Of a stretch of DNA of 64,000 nucleotides, positions 1 through 9,214 are shown in pieces; the stretch's first letter is position 1; every line of letters begins with the position of its first letter. A program made the position numbers and the translations under genes. The stretch lies in assembly GCA_016125255.1 (NCBI GenBank), contig WGMD01000009.1, positions 1 through 64,000 on the forward strand, written 5' to 3'. The stretch comes from Planctomycetota bacterium. GTDB lineage: Bacteria; Planctomycetota; Phycisphaerae; Phycisphaerales; Zrk34. The notes beneath the pieces are model-generated. The model was given only the letters and a program-made list of their open reading frames with translations. It ran no database searches and was not told the DNA's origin.

Positions 1-46
1 ACACAATGCTGCACAAGCCGGCACATACTTGCACAAGCAAAATCAA

Positions 47-81
47 AAACGCCGACATAACTCGAGGTTGTGTCGGCGTTT
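47..81 (-). terminator. Probable Rho-independent terminator after tRNA-Pro
   Basis: An 11-bp stem (AAACGCCGACA against TGTCGGCGTTT) closes over a 13-nt loop. Read on the minus strand it is followed by a T-rich stretch, so it lies just downstream of the tRNA and should end its transcript. Confidence 0.7.
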
Positions 82-98
82 CTGCTCTAAAAACCGAA

Positions 99-172
99 TC
101 GGGGCGGCGGGATTTGAACCCACGACCTTTTGACCCCCAGTCAAACGCGCTACCAAGCTGCGCTACGCCCCG
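99..172 (-). tRNA. tRNA-Pro (anticodon GGG)
   Basis: The minus strand folds as a cloverleaf. The acceptor arms are CGGGGCG and CGCCCCG with discriminator A. The anticodon stem TTTGA/TCAAA encloses the loop CTGGGGG, giving anticodon GGG, which reads CCC/CCU proline codons. The T-arm contains GGTTCAAATCC. The C1-G72 pair and A73 are typical of bacterial proline tRNA. CCA is not encoded. Confidence 0.95.
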
Positions 173-284
173 TTTTTGGCGTTTATCGAAGATGTCGAGA
201 CGGCCCGGCCGAGGGGCGGCGGGCGGTGGGGGAAGCATGATAGCCCGTCCGTGACGGGCCGACAACTGGGGCGGGCGGGTGTTG

Positions 285-1121
285 TTACGGCACGAGGTCC
301 AGGCACTGCTCGTAATAGTTGTACTGCGCGGCGACGGCGGGCTGGACATTGGTCACGGGGCGATAGCGGTCGACGTCCTGGCTGCTGATCCAGCGGACGG
401 CTCCTTCGGCGAAGAGGCGGTTGTAGCCCAGGCCGCGGTGGGGCTTGTTGATGGTGCCGAGGATGATGCCGCCGCCGTTCCAGTTGTCCACACCGACGAA
501 GTCGCTGTAGATGACGTTGTGGCTGAATTCGTCCATGCGCCAGTAATGCGTGCCGGTGCCGTACTTGAATTGAAGGGATCGTGCGGGGTAGGACGAGCGG
601 AGGCGCGCGATGGAGTCTCCCTGGCCGTCGTTCCACGGATTGTCCGGCCCGTTGAAGGCGAGACTGTCGCGCTTGGGGTCGAGCGAGACGTCGAAGTACA
701 TGCCCGGGTCCTTGGAGTAGCGGAACAGATGGCCGAGGTTGACGGGATTGCGCTTGGTGGGGGTTGATGTGTCCCACATCCAATAGGTCACGAACGGGTT
801 GGCTCCGCCGCCGTTGTAGGGGGGGATGTAGCCCTTGTATTCGACGCTGTAGGTGGTGACGCCGATGCCGATCTGGTGGAGGTTCGCGCCGCAGTGGACG
901 ATGCGGGCGGTGTCGCGCGCCTTGGTGAGCGAAGGGAGGAGAATCGCGATGAGCAGCGTGATGATGCTCACGACAACTAGCAGTTCGATCAAGGTAAAGG
1001 CATGTGCGTCACGAATGATCCATTTAGCGTCGGGGCTTGCCTCGCGCGTCGGGTGCATCGAGCCGCGCGGGGCAAGCCCCGCCGCTAAATGCGAATCGCG
1101 GAATGTGTGTTTCTTTTTCAT
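285..1121 (-). CDS. Type II pseudopilin, H-X9-DG family (cassette A)
   Basis: A 278-residue prepilin-like protein with the class III methylation motif [10 protein letters not shown] followed by a single hydrophobic helix (residues about 42-64). A globular domain follows, ending near EGAVRWI, the position of the DG-[HS]-V-x-x-[YF] motif in its paralogues. The family resembles the planctomycete DUF1559-type pseudopilins, which are processed by a prepilin peptidase and assembled by a type II secretion-like machine. The start overlaps the preceding gene by ATGA. The leader before the Phe cleavage site is about 41 residues, against 5-6 in the four paralogues of this window. Residues about 11-34 are encoded by a REP-like inverted repeat. 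Whether this leader still processes normally cannot be judged here. Confidence 0.85.
   Translation of the reverse strand: MKKKHTFRDSHLAAGLAPRGSMHPTREASPDAKWIIRDAHAFTLIELLVVVSIITLLIAILLPSLTKARDTARIVHCGANLHQIGIGVTTYSVEYKGYIPPYNGGGANPFVTYWMWDTSTPTKRNPVNLGHLFRYSKDPGMYFDVSLDPKRDSLAFNGPDNPWNDGQGDSIARLRSSYPARSLQFKYGTGTHYWRMDEFSHNVIYSDFVGVDNWNGGGIILGTINKPHRGLGYNRLFAEGAVRWISSQDVDRYRPVTNVQPAVAAQYNYYEQCLDLVP
1021..1091. repeat. REP-like inverted repeat inside the pseudopilin A leader
   Basis: Arms at 1021-1041 and 1071-1091 match at 20 of 21 positions as an inverted repeat. They contain CATTTAGCG and CGGGGCTTGCC and enclose a 29-nt loop. The element lies wholly inside coding sequence and is flanked by an imperfect repeat encoding RDSH on one side and RDAH on the other, as a target-site duplication might leave. 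Confidence 0.8.
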
Positions 1122-1873
1122 TTGCGTCGGCGCATCGTCAAAAGGCCCATCATCGCCAGACCGGCCGGCAGAGCGGCGGGCGTGGGAATGACGTTAACGG
1201 AGACGTTGTCCACCAGGTACGGCGAGTCGGTCGTGCTGAAGTTCTGGAAGCGGACGTTGCCGATTTTGAAATTGGTTGTTGTGGGGTTGAACTGAAACAG
1301 CGAGAGCCCCGTCACGGTCTGATTGTTGAGCGTCACGTCGTAGTTGGAGCCGCTGGGGGCCATGTGGGCATGGACCACAAGCGTGTTGATGACGATGGAC
1401 TCGGCGGCGGACCAGAGGTGGTCATCGCCGACATCGACGGTCGTGTTGGCGGTGAGCGACCCGAGGTTCACGAAGGCGGAGCCGTTGTAGGCCTGAAGCG
1501 CCTGATTGCCGTTGTCGAGCACGACCCGTAAGTTCATGCGGAGCGTGTTGTCGGGGGCACGGAGGGTCATGTTGAATGTGCGAGCGCCTTCGACCGTCGA
1601 GGCGAAGACGGCGAAGTCGGCCTTGATGACGACCTCGGCCTGTCCGGTGAAGCTCTGCGAGACGCCTGCGCCGGCGTTGGTGTCGTTGATGATCAATGAC
1701 TTGGCGCCGGAGATGACGGACGTCGTCGTGATCGCGCCGGAATTGGGTTCCACCGTCCAGTTCGTCAGATTCGGGCTGCTTTCAAAATCGCCGTTTTGAA
1801 TCAGACTGGCTTGCGCCGCGGCGGCGCCGAGGTTCAGAGCGATGATCAGGACAATTGCGTGAATGCGAATCAT
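1118..1873 (-). CDS. PEP-CTERM-like exported protein (cassette A, second)
   Basis: 251 residues. It has an N-terminal signal peptide (MIRIHAIVLIIALNLGAAAAQA), then a beta-rich domain that begins LIQNGDFE and looks like a carbohydrate-binding or jelly-roll module. The C-terminal sorting tail is IPTPAALPAG, a hydrophobic stretch and MRRRK. This tail is a variant of the PEP-CTERM signal that exosortases recognise in other bacteria; no exosortase gene is in the window. The start follows a GGAG motif about 10 nt upstream, and the gene overlaps the pseudopilin start by ATGA. It is one of two sorted proteins in this cassette. Ligand and function are unknown. Confidence 0.85.
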   Translation of the reverse strand: MIRIHAIVLIIALNLGAAAAQASLIQNGDFESSPNLTNWTVEPNSGAITTTSVISGAKSLIINDTNAGAGVSQSFTGQAEVVIKADFAVFASTVEGARTFNMTLRAPDNTLRMNLRVVLDNGNQALQAYNGSAFVNLGSLTANTTVDVGDDHLWSAAESIVINTLVVHAHMAPSGSNYDVTLNNQTVTGLSLFQFNPTTTNFKIGNVRFQNFSTTDSPYLVDNVSVNVIPTPAALPAGLAMMGLLTMRRRK

Positions 1874-1909
1874 AAAACCCGGTCTCCGAAGTAGAAGTTT
1901 TCATCCTTT

Positions 1910-3499
1910 TCAGCGACGACGCCGACCGACGAGCATGCCCATCAATGCGAGCCCGGCCGGCAGTGCGGCGGGGGCGGGGAGGGCCGTGATGTGCACGGAA
2001 TCGAGCGAGAAGCTTGTTACGTCGGAGCCGGTATTGGCGTTGATGCCGAAGTGCAGTTCGTTGGAGATGAAGTTGGTCAGCCCGTTGCGGTAGGTCAGAT
2101 TGTCCGCCCAGAAGGAGTTGACGCCGTCGGAGATGTAGGCGGAGTAGGTTCCGGTGTTGGGGTTGAGGATGACCTTGAAGGAGTAGGTCGCGCCGGCGGT
2201 GAGGCCGAAGCCGACATCGACCATGTTGGTTTTGTTGAAGGCGGTGGAGCCGTTGTTGTCGAAGAAGTACCAGTCCTTCTCGAAGACATCATTGCCGCCG
2301 CTGTCGGCGCCGACGACGCCGATGAGCCAACTGTTGGAGGCGCTGGTGCTGCCTTCGAGCGAGTCGTCGCCGAAGAAGTTGATGCGGTTGTTGAAATTAT
2401 TCATGGCATCGACGTCGGCCTGCGTGCCGTCGTAGCGCCAGGTCCACTCGATCATGTGCTGTTTGGACAGATCGACATCGTCATAATTGGTCATCTGCCG
2501 GCGGACGAGGCCGGTGCCGGTCTGCGTGACCTTCAGGTACGGATCGTTCGTGCCCGAGAGCGGAGCGGTGGTCGTCGTCGTGCCCGATCCGCCGCCAGTG
2601 TAGCCCCAGCCGGCGTTCCATCCATCGCCGGAGCCCGCGGTGGCGAAGCCGTCGCTGTCCTGATCGAAGGTTTCGTCGGACGAGTAGAAGTCGGCTTTGA
2701 TGGCGGGGGCCTTGGTGATGCTCAGCGCGTCGAGCGAGAAGGGGTTTTCACCGCTGGCACTGCCCTTGGTGCCGAGTTGGATGTCGGTGAACTGCGAGCC
2801 GGGGCTCGACTGATTGCGGAACTCGTGATTGAAAGACGAGCCGAATTTTTGCCCGGTGTTCACATCGGTGATGACGACGGAGTAGGTTTTTTCGGTGGGG
2901 TGGAGCGTGACGGCCATGTGATAGACGTCGCCGGCGATAAGGGGGATGCCGGAGCTCAGGACGTTGGACGAACTGAAGTCATCGCTGGGTCCGCGGTCGT
3001 AGATGCCGAACTGCTGCGTCACGGGCGCGGTGCCGGCTCCGAGTCCGGACGCGGTGCCTGCGGCGATGATGATCCAACTGTCGGTATTGTTGGTGTCGGC
3101 GGTGAGCTGCTGCCCATTGCGGCCGAAGAAGGTGACGCGATCGGTGTTGGCGGTGAAGGTCGAAAGGTCGGCCTTATCCAGACGGAAGTCCCACTCGATG
3201 GTGTGCGAGCCGGTCGTCAGGACGTCGCCATTGTCGGTGTACTCGCGGGAGACGATGGCGTCGATGCCGCTGGGGACGAAACTCAGGTAATTGTCGCCGC
3301 CGTCGAGCGGAGTGGTGTTGACGATCGTTGCGGTCCCGCCGGACTTGGCCCATGCATTGACCCACCCGTCGCCGGCGGCGTCCGGGAAAGAGTCAGTGTC
3401 GAAATTCGCGGTGGTCTGAGCGGCCAAAGCGCCGAGGGGAGAAGTGAGGGCGAAAACAACTGCGATGGCCCATCGTTGTTGCTTGCTGCGGATCTTCAT
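1910..3499 (-). CDS. PEP-CTERM-like exported protein with two tandem domains (cassette A, first)
   Basis: 529 residues. A signal peptide ends near GALAAQ. Two related beta-rich domains follow (about residues 28-265 and 270-510). Each carries the order [FQ]D-[TQ]D-S-[FD]-[PG]...GDGW-[VN]-[NA], a W-DFR/W-TWR block and an S-W-[IL]-I block, so the protein contains an internal duplication. The tail is [10 protein letters not shown], a hydrophobic stretch and RRRR. The start overlaps the FecR gene by ATGA and has a strong AAGGAG site. It lies in the cassette order sigma, FecR, sorted proteins, pseudopilin. No catalytic motif is evident; a structural or binding role at the surface is likely. Confidence 0.85.
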   Translation of the reverse strand: MKIRSKQQRWAIAVVFALTSPLGALAAQTTANFDTDSFPDAAGDGWVNAWAKSGGTATIVNTTPLDGGDNYLSFVPSGIDAIVSREYTDNGDVLTTGSHTIEWDFRLDKADLSTFTANTDRVTFFGRNGQQLTADTNNTDSWIIIAAGTASGLGAGTAPVTQQFGIYDRGPSDDFSSSNVLSSGIPLIAGDVYHMAVTLHPTEKTYSVVITDVNTGQKFGSSFNHEFRNQSSPGSQFTDIQLGTKGSASGENPFSLDALSITKAPAIKADFYSSDETFDQDSDGFATAGSGDGWNAGWGYTGGGSGTTTTTAPLSGTNDPYLKVTQTGTGLVRRQMTNYDDVDLSKQHMIEWTWRYDGTQADVDAMNNFNNRINFFGDDSLEGSTSASNSWLIGVVGADSGGNDVFEKDWYFFDNNGSTAFNKTNMVDVGFGLTAGATYSFKVILNPNTGTYSAYISDGVNSFWADNLTYRNGLTNFISNELHFGINANTGSDVTSFSLDSVHITALPAPAALPAGLALMGMLVGRRRR

Positions 3500-4962
3500 T
3501 CTGCGTTCTCCTTCGCGGGGGGTGTGGCGGTCTTCTCGGTTTCGTTGCTCTTCGGGGCGGCCTTCTCATCGGCCTCGTACAGGCGCACATCGCGGTAGTA
3601 CGCGCTGCATCGCCCGGTCGTGTCGTCGTCGGCGACGAAGATCATGAAGTTCATCGTGCCGGTCATGTGCTTGCCGACGGGGATCGAATAATGCTGCCAG
3701 TCGATGCCGTCGTAATTGGCGTATTCCTCGATGAAATTCTTGATGTGCTCGCGGAACTGCACGAGGAACACCGGCGGGGAAATCGTGTCCAGTTCGGATT
3801 TGTTGGAGAATCCGATGCCGACGAGTTCGCCGACGCGGTCGGAGCGGAACTCGAAATCGAGCATCGTGTTGGGGGTGAACTTGTACTTGATGGGGATGGC
3901 TTTCCATGCGTTGCCGGCAAGCTGGAGGGTGCGGCCGTTGTGCATGACGACCGCGCCGGTGGGCCAGCCGTGCTGTCCGTCCTGCATGGGCACGTTGATG
4001 AGCTTCTTGCCGGTGAAGTTGATCGCATCCTTGGGGGCGGTCGTCAGATCGATCAGGTCGCCCGACGCGGCGGTGGCGGAGACGACATCGGCGAAGGGCA
4101 CGGCGTCGAAGGGGATGTCCTGAATCAGGCCGGTCGCTTGATCGAAGGCCTTGGCCTGCATGCGCGACAGCCGCACACGCAGCGGCGGGGCGGTGGCGTC
4201 GGCCGGCTGGGGCACGCGCGCTTCGACCACGCCTTCAAACACATACACGCGGCTGAGCCCGTTGGCGCCGACGCTCACGCCGAATTCCGTCCCCAGGTCC
4301 ACGACCGACACGGACGGCGCATCAATCTGAAAGCCCGTGTGCCCCGGTGCGACGCGGGCGACGATCGATCCGCTGTGCAGGGCCGCCCGGCTTTCAGACA
4401 GCAGATCGAACACCGCCGGGGCCTCGACGCGCATTTCCGTGCCATCGAGGAAATGCACCTGCGCGATGCCGTCGTTGAGCCGGTAACGACCGACATGCAT
4501 GTCCGACCCGGGCATCGGCGGGTCCTGCACGTCCCACATCGCGCCCTGCGAAGTGAGCAGAATCGCCACCGTTTTCGCCGGCGTCGCGATCGGATCGACG
4601 CGGCCGATCGAACTGTAAATGCCGATCGCCGCTGCGAGACCGAGGATCAGCGCCGCGGCGATGGACATCTGCGTGCCCGAAAGGCGCCATCGGCTCGGGG
4701 CCTCCGCTTCGATTTCCGTGCGGCGGAGTCGTTTGGCGGGGCGAATCTCACCGGGCATCGGCGAGGAAAGCTCCGCCGCCTGCTCGAAGCGAAGCATGGC
4801 GTCCATCGTCAGCGTATCGATGTAGTGCGAGCGCAGCGCCGGGTCGTTGTGCAGCATCTCGGCGAGGCGCTGACGGTCCTCATCGGTCGCGCGCTCGTCG
4901 CAGATGGCGTTGATCAGACTGATCGCATCCGGCGGCATCGGGTTGTCCTCATGCTCGTGCAT
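3496..4962 (-). CDS. FecR-like transmembrane regulator (cassette A)
   Basis: About 488 residues. A short cytoplasmic helical region (about 1-60) resembles the N-terminal anti-sigma part of planctomycete FecR proteins. One membrane helix lies near residues 98-120, then a FecR domain with the conserved VVDLGTEFGV segment. A C-terminal beta-rich ectodomain follows that may bind sugar or protein. Family knowledge: FecR proteins transduce an outside signal to an ECF sigma factor. The ATG at 4962 overlaps the sigma stop as TGATG behind an AGGAGG site; a GTG three bases upstream (4965) is also possible. The 3' end overlaps the sorted-protein gene by ATGA. Confidence 0.85.
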   Translation of the reverse strand: MHEHEDNPMPPDAISLINAICDERATDEDRQRLAEMLHNDPALRSHYIDTLTMDAMLRFEQAAELSSPMPGEIRPAKRLRRTEIEAEAPSRWRLSGTQMSIAAALILGLAAAIGIYSSIGRVDPIATPAKTVAILLTSQGAMWDVQDPPMPGSDMHVGRYRLNDGIAQVHFLDGTEMRVEAPAVFDLLSESRAALHSGSIVARVAPGHTGFQIDAPSVSVVDLGTEFGVSVGANGLSRVYVFEGVVEARVPQPADATAPPLRVRLSRMQAKAFDQATGLIQDIPFDAVPFADVVSATAASGDLIDLTTAPKDAINFTGKKLINVPMQDGQHGWPTGAVVMHNGRTLQLAGNAWKAIPIKYKFTPNTMLDFEFRSDRVGELVGIGFSNKSELDTISPPVFLVQFREHIKNFIEEYANYDGIDWQHYSIPVGKHMTGTMNFMIFVADDDTTGRCSAYYRDVRLYEADEKAAPKSNETEKTATPPAKENAE

Positions 4963-5531
4963 CACGCGTTTTCCTCCTGCTCCGCAATCGAACGCGTGCA
5001 GTCGATCAGCGCCTGCCGCGAGCGGTACAGCGCCTGCGAGATCGCGCCGACCGACTGCCCGAACTCGCGGGCGAGATTGGCGACCGATCCGCCGGGGCTG
5101 TAGCGGCGCTGAATCAATTCGCGATTGCGCGGTGAAAGACGCTTGAGGCAGCGATGCAAAAGACTCCGCTGCCGGTCATGCGCCGCCAGTTTCTTGGCCG
5201 ACTCCTCAGCGATCTCGCCCAGAAGCTCGTCGTCGAAAATGAATATGCTGCGCTTGCGGTCGCGGGCGTAGGCGAGCACCTGAAAGTAAGCCGCCTTGCG
5301 GGCCCAGGCGATGAAGCTCGTCCCTTCGGTGAACTGCTCGGCCTTCTGCCAGAGCACCAGATTCGTCTCCTGAAGCACATCCGACGCCACGACGGGATTG
5401 CCCACCAGCGTCATGATGTAGGCGTACAACATGCTCTGATGCTCGGTAATCAGAGCCGCCATCCGGGTTGTGGAGGTGTCCTGTTCCAACGCGATCTCAT
5501 CTCGCAAACAAACGGATACGACGCCTATCAT
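4962..5531 (-). CDS. ECF sigma factor, Rhodopirellula/Verrucomicrobium type (cassette A)
   Basis: 189 residues in the sigma-70 region 2 plus region 4 layout without region 1 or 3. Region 2 shows SDVLQETNLVLWQKAEQF and FIAWARKAAYF. Region 4 shows LSPRNRELIQRRY, then a helix-turn-helix ending in GAISQALYRSR. It matches the short sigma family common in planctomycetes and verrucomicrobia. It is first in a minus-strand operon with a FecR regulator, so it probably drives its own cassette. A shorter start at Met24 (5462) is possible. An A/T-rich block lies about 65-80 bp upstream. Confidence 0.9.
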   Translation of the reverse strand: MIGVVSVCLRDEIALEQDTSTTRMAALITEHQSMLYAYIMTLVGNPVVASDVLQETNLVLWQKAEQFTEGTSFIAWARKAAYFQVLAYARDRKRSIFIFDDELLGEIAEESAKKLAAHDRQRSLLHRCLKRLSPRNRELIQRRYSPGGSVANLAREFGQSVGAISQALYRSRQALIDCTRSIAEQEENA

Positions 5532-5699
5532 GCTCTACTGCACGTTCGCCATTTCTAAATACCACTCGCGCGAGGCATCTCACGGCAAATTGTCAGCAAA
5601 CGAAAAAAAATTCGATGGAAAATTCGGCGTAAGATTCGACGCAGGCGCGGTATTGAGTCATAGACACGCGACGATTCCCACCCGGATCAGGTGCAAGAC

Positions 5700-8600
5700 A
5701 TGCAAAATCGTAAGGTGTTATGGCGAAATCTGTTGCAATGCTCATTGGCCATCGCTGCGATCGGTTTGATCGCCGGCGGAGCCATCGCGGGGGACAAGGA
5801 AAAGGACGCGGCGGCGCAACATTACGCCGATCTGGTGGCGGCGGACGGGCCCGTGGCGTGGTATCGGTTCGAGGAGGACAAGGGGGCCAATCGCATACTC
5901 AACGACCGGCACACGCTGCTGGCTGACCGTGGGGACGGGCAGACGGTCGATGGCGTCGTGCTGGGCATCAGCGGCGCGCAGCCCGGCAACGGGTTCCCCC
6001 GTTTTGACGATCAGAACCGGGCCGCCCTGTTTGACGGGCAGGGCAGCCGCATCGTCATCGATGACCCCGGCGACAAGAGCCCGTTCGACTTCGACAATGG
6101 CGACACGATCACCCTCGAAGCATGGGTCGATCTTCAGCGCTTCAGCGGTTCGCAGATTCTCTACATCGTCGGCAAGGGCCGCACCGGACGCAAAGGCGTC
6201 ACGCCGGACAATCAGAACTGGGCCATGCGCCTGACCAACCGCGAAGGCGAAGCGCTGCTGACGTTCGTGTATCACGATCGTGTGACCAATCAGGCCGACC
6301 CGTCCAGCGACTGGCACCGCTGGACGAGCGAGACGGGCGTGCCCGTCGCCACCGGCTGGCATCATCTCGTGCTCGTCTACCCCTTCGGCGACCCGACGGG
6401 CTTGCGCGGCTACATCGACGGCGAACCGGTCACCGGACTTTGGGACATGGGCGGACCCAGCACCGAGCCGCCCGTCATCGATAACGATCAGGTCTGGATC
6501 GGCTCGTCCATGGGCGGGTCCCCCAACAGCAGCTTCGACGGCGGGATCGACGAAGTGGCCATCTACCGCAAGGCCCTGACCGCCGACCAGGTCGCCGCCC
6601 GCTTCGCCTTCGAAGGCAAGCGCACGCCCAGCCAGCGCCTCGCCGACGCAAGCACCGGCGTCCTTCCGTCGCTGCCCGCGCTGCCCTCTGATCATGTTTA
6701 CGTGCAGGTTATCGAAGGCCTTTCCGATCTGACATGGAAGTTCGACTCGTCCAAAATCCGCGTCACCGACGCCTACGAATCCGACGCCTTCGGCTTTCCC
6801 TTCATCACGCGCAAGTACAACAGCAAGGGCCTGATCATCGACCGCAGCGCGACGCAGATGCTCCGAGCCGCGGCGACGATTCACATGCCCGCCGGTGAAC
6901 ATGACCTGCTGCTCCGCTCGCTCAACGGCGCACGCCTCCTCATCGACGGCCACGTCGTCGCCGAGACGCCTTTCACGCGCGGCAGCGGCGACGGATATGA
7001 AAAAGTGCCCGATATGTCCGATGCTTTGGGCACGGGCATGCGCGTCCTCGCCGCCGGTCACGGGGAAAAAGTCTACACGTTCGTCTCCGATGGCCAGCCC
7101 CATGTGATCGAAGTCCGCGCCTTCCTCGGCGGAAAAAAATACCGCCCGGAGATCGGCGAACTGTCCGTCAGCACACGCATGGGTGACGATATGTTCTGCC
7201 TGGTCAGCCCGCGGGACGAAGTGCATGTTCAGATGACCGATGCGGACTGGGAGGCGTATGCCCGCGATGAGCAGGACCGCATGGTCGAACTTAACGCCCA
7301 GCGCCGCCGCGAAGTCGGCAAGGCCGAGGCGGCCTATTGGCAGCATCGCCACGACCTGACGCGCGCCGCCGTCGCCAAGGAGCCGCCCATCGACGTGCCC
7401 GCCGTCAAGAGCACCAGCGCCGTTTTCAACGATGTCGATCGCTTCATCGAGGCCAAGCTCGAAGAGCAGAACATCGAACCAGCCCCGCTGTGCGATGACA
7501 ACACCTTCCTCCGCCGCATTTACATCGACACCGTCGGCGTGTTCCCTACGCCCGCCGAGATCAAGCGTTTTTACGCCGACCCGCCCGAGACGCGGCGGGT
7601 CAAGGCGATCGATCGCCTGCTTGCTGATCGGCGATGGGCGGACAACTGGGTTCCCTACTGGCAGGACGTGCTCGCCGAGAACCCCGCCATTCTCAAGGCG
7701 ACCCTCAACAACACCGGGCCCTTTCGCTATTTCATCCGTGAATCGTTCATCGACAACAAGCCCATCGACCGCTTCACCACCGAGCTGATCATGATGGAGG
7801 GCTCGGAATACTTCGGCGGGCCCAAGGGTTTCGAGATGGCGACGCAGAACGACGTGCCCATGGCGGCGAAGGCCCACGTCGTCGGCCAGGCGTTTCTGGC
7901 CATCGAGATGAAGTGCGCCCGCTGCCATGACTCGCCCTACAGCGATGTCGTGCAGGAGGACACCTTCTCCGTCGCCGCTATGCTCAAGCGGGGCGGACAG
8001 AAAGTGCCGTTGACTTCGTCCATCCCGCTCGACCCCGAAGCCATCAAACGCCTCATCGTCGAAGTCACCCTCAAGCCCGGCTCGACCGTGCAGCCCAAGT
8101 GGCCCTTCGGCGAACTCATCGCCGCCGATGCGCCGCTGCCGGAGGGCATCGTGCGCGATCCGAAGGATTCCCGCGAGGATCTGGCCGCCCGCATCACCTG
8201 GTATCAGGACCAGCGTTTCGCCCGCGTGATCGTCAATCGTCTCTGGGCCCGCTATCTCGGGTTCGGCATCATGTCGCGCGTCGAGGACTGGACCGATCTC
8301 AAGCCCTCGCATCCGAAGCTGCTTGATTACCTCGCCCGCGAGCTGGTCACCAATGACTACGACCTCAAGCACATCGCCCGGCTGATCTTCAACTCCAACA
8401 CCTACCAGCGGCAGATCGTCGCCGGCAAGTGCGAGCCGAATTCGGATAATGTGCACTACTTCGCTTCGCCCATGCACCGGCGCATGACCGCCGAGCAGAT
8501 CGTCGATTCGATGTTCGCCGCCGTGGGCAAACGCTTCAAGAGCGAAATGCTCACCATGGACCCGGAGGATCGCCGGACCGCATCGGTGATGACCAACCTT

Positions 8601-9200
8601 GGCGCTCCGCGCTACGCATGGGAGTTCACTTCGCTTTCCAATGAGCGCGACCGCCCGTCGCTTTCGCTGCCGTATGCCCAGAGCGTCGTCGACGTTCTTT
8701 CGACGTTCGGCTGGAGGCAGTCGCGGCAGAACCCGCTCAATTGCCGCGACGACACGCCGACCGTGCAGCAGCCGGCGATACTCGCCAACGGCGTCGTCAC
8801 CCGGCGCATCGTCGGCTTGAGCGATGACAATGCGCTGACCCAACTGGCCCTGACCGCGTCGACGCCTGAGGCGTTCATCGACGGCGTGTACGAACGGCTC
8901 ATGACCCGTCCGCCGACGAAGACGGAGCGCGATGTGCTTGTGCCTTTCATCGCCGACGGGTTCGAGCATCGCCTCGTCGACGCTCCGCCGACCGGCGAGC
9001 GGCCGCTTCCGAATCGCGCGCTGGCGGTGTCATGGTCCAACCATCTGACGCCCGAGGCCAACGAAATCAAGCTCGAAGTCGAGAAGATCGCCCGCGAAGG
9101 CGATCGCCCGACCGCCCGGCTTTCGCCCGATTGGCGCATGCGGGCCGAGGACGCCGTCTGGGCCGTGCTCAACAATCCCGAGTTCGTCTTCATCCCCTGA
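5700..9200 (+). CDS. LamG-DUF1549-DUF1553 planctomycete protein
   Basis: About 1166 residues. A signal peptide ([20 protein letters not shown]) is followed by a LamG/concanavalin-like domain (about 35-300, with VAWYRFEED and [16 protein letters not shown]), a middle beta-rich region, then a DUF1549 domain (from about 570, [20 protein letters not shown]) and a DUF1553 domain to the C-terminus. A single CxxCH (KCARCHDSP) could bind haem covalently or only resemble such a site. DUF1549/DUF1553 proteins are abundant in planctomycetes and usually sit beside a DUF1501 gene, as here (15-bp gap). Their role, perhaps in polysaccharide breakdown, is not firmly known. The ATG at 5700 has a weak AGG upstream; a GTG at 5691 is the alternative. 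Confidence 0.9.
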   Translation: MQNRKVLWRNLLQCSLAIAAIGLIAGGAIAGDKEKDAAAQHYADLVAADGPVAWYRFEEDKGANRILNDRHTLLADRGDGQTVDGVVLGISGAQPGNGFPRFDDQNRAALFDGQGSRIVIDDPGDKSPFDFDNGDTITLEAWVDLQRFSGSQILYIVGKGRTGRKGVTPDNQNWAMRLTNREGEALLTFVYHDRVTNQADPSSDWHRWTSETGVPVATGWHHLVLVYPFGDPTGLRGYIDGEPVTGLWDMGGPSTEPPVIDNDQVWIGSSMGGSPNSSFDGGIDEVAIYRKALTADQVAARFAFEGKRTPSQRLADASTGVLPSLPALPSDHVYVQVIEGLSDLTWKFDSSKIRVTDAYESDAFGFPFITRKYNSKGLIIDRSATQMLRAAATIHMPAGEHDLLLRSLNGARLLIDGHVVAETPFTRGSGDGYEKVPDMSDALGTGMRVLAAGHGEKVYTFVSDGQPHVIEVRAFLGGKKYRPEIGELSVSTRMGDDMFCLVSPRDEVHVQMTDADWEAYARDEQDRMVELNAQRRREVGKAEAAYWQHRHDLTRAAVAKEPPIDVPAVKSTSAVFNDVDRFIEAKLEEQNIEPAPLCDDNTFLRRIYIDTVGVFPTPAEIKRFYADPPETRRVKAIDRLLADRRWADNWVPYWQDVLAENPAILKATLNNTGPFRYFIRESFIDNKPIDRFTTELIMMEGSEYFGGPKGFEMATQNDVPMAAKAHVVGQAFLAIEMKCARCHDSPYSDVVQEDTFSVAAMLKRGGQKVPLTSSIPLDPEAIKRLIVEVTLKPGSTVQPKWPFGELIAADAPLPEGIVRDPKDSREDLAARITWYQDQRFARVIVNRLWARYLGFGIMSRVEDWTDLKPSHPKLLDYLARELVTNDYDLKHIARLIFNSNTYQRQIVAGKCEPNSDNVHYFASPMHRRMTAEQIVDSMFAAVGKRFKSEMLTMDPEDRRTASVMTNLGAPRYAWEFTSLSNERDRPSLSLPYAQSVVDVLSTFGWRQSRQNPLNCRDDTPTVQQPAILANGVVTRRIVGLSDDNALTQLALTASTPEAFIDGVYERLMTRPPTKTERDVLVPFIADGFEHRLVDAPPTGERPLPNRALAVSWSNHLTPEANEIKLEVEKIAREGDRPTARLSPDWRMRAEDAVWAVLNNPEFVFIP

Positions 9201-9214
9201 CTTGCGAGGTGCGT

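Noticed and set aside
243-259. GCCCGTC/GACGGGC hairpin after cassette A
   Set aside because: A 7-bp stem near the operon end, but no T-run follows on the minus strand and it is short for this GC-rich DNA.
1991-3598. 535-codon open frame on the plus strand
   Set aside because: Antisense to the cassette A sorted-protein gene; Gly/Val/Ala-rich composition typical of shadow frames.
7917-7934. CxxCH in the DUF1549/DUF1553 protein as proof of a cytochrome
   Set aside because: Only one CxxCH (KCARCH) is present and this family often has such a motif without proven haem; I kept it as a possibility inside the gene entry only.
5742-8969. 1075-codon open frame on the minus strand
   Set aside because: It is the antisense shadow of the LamG-DUF1549-DUF1553 gene, caused by GC-rich third positions. 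It has no domain, ribosome site or operon context, whereas the plus-strand product has clear domains.
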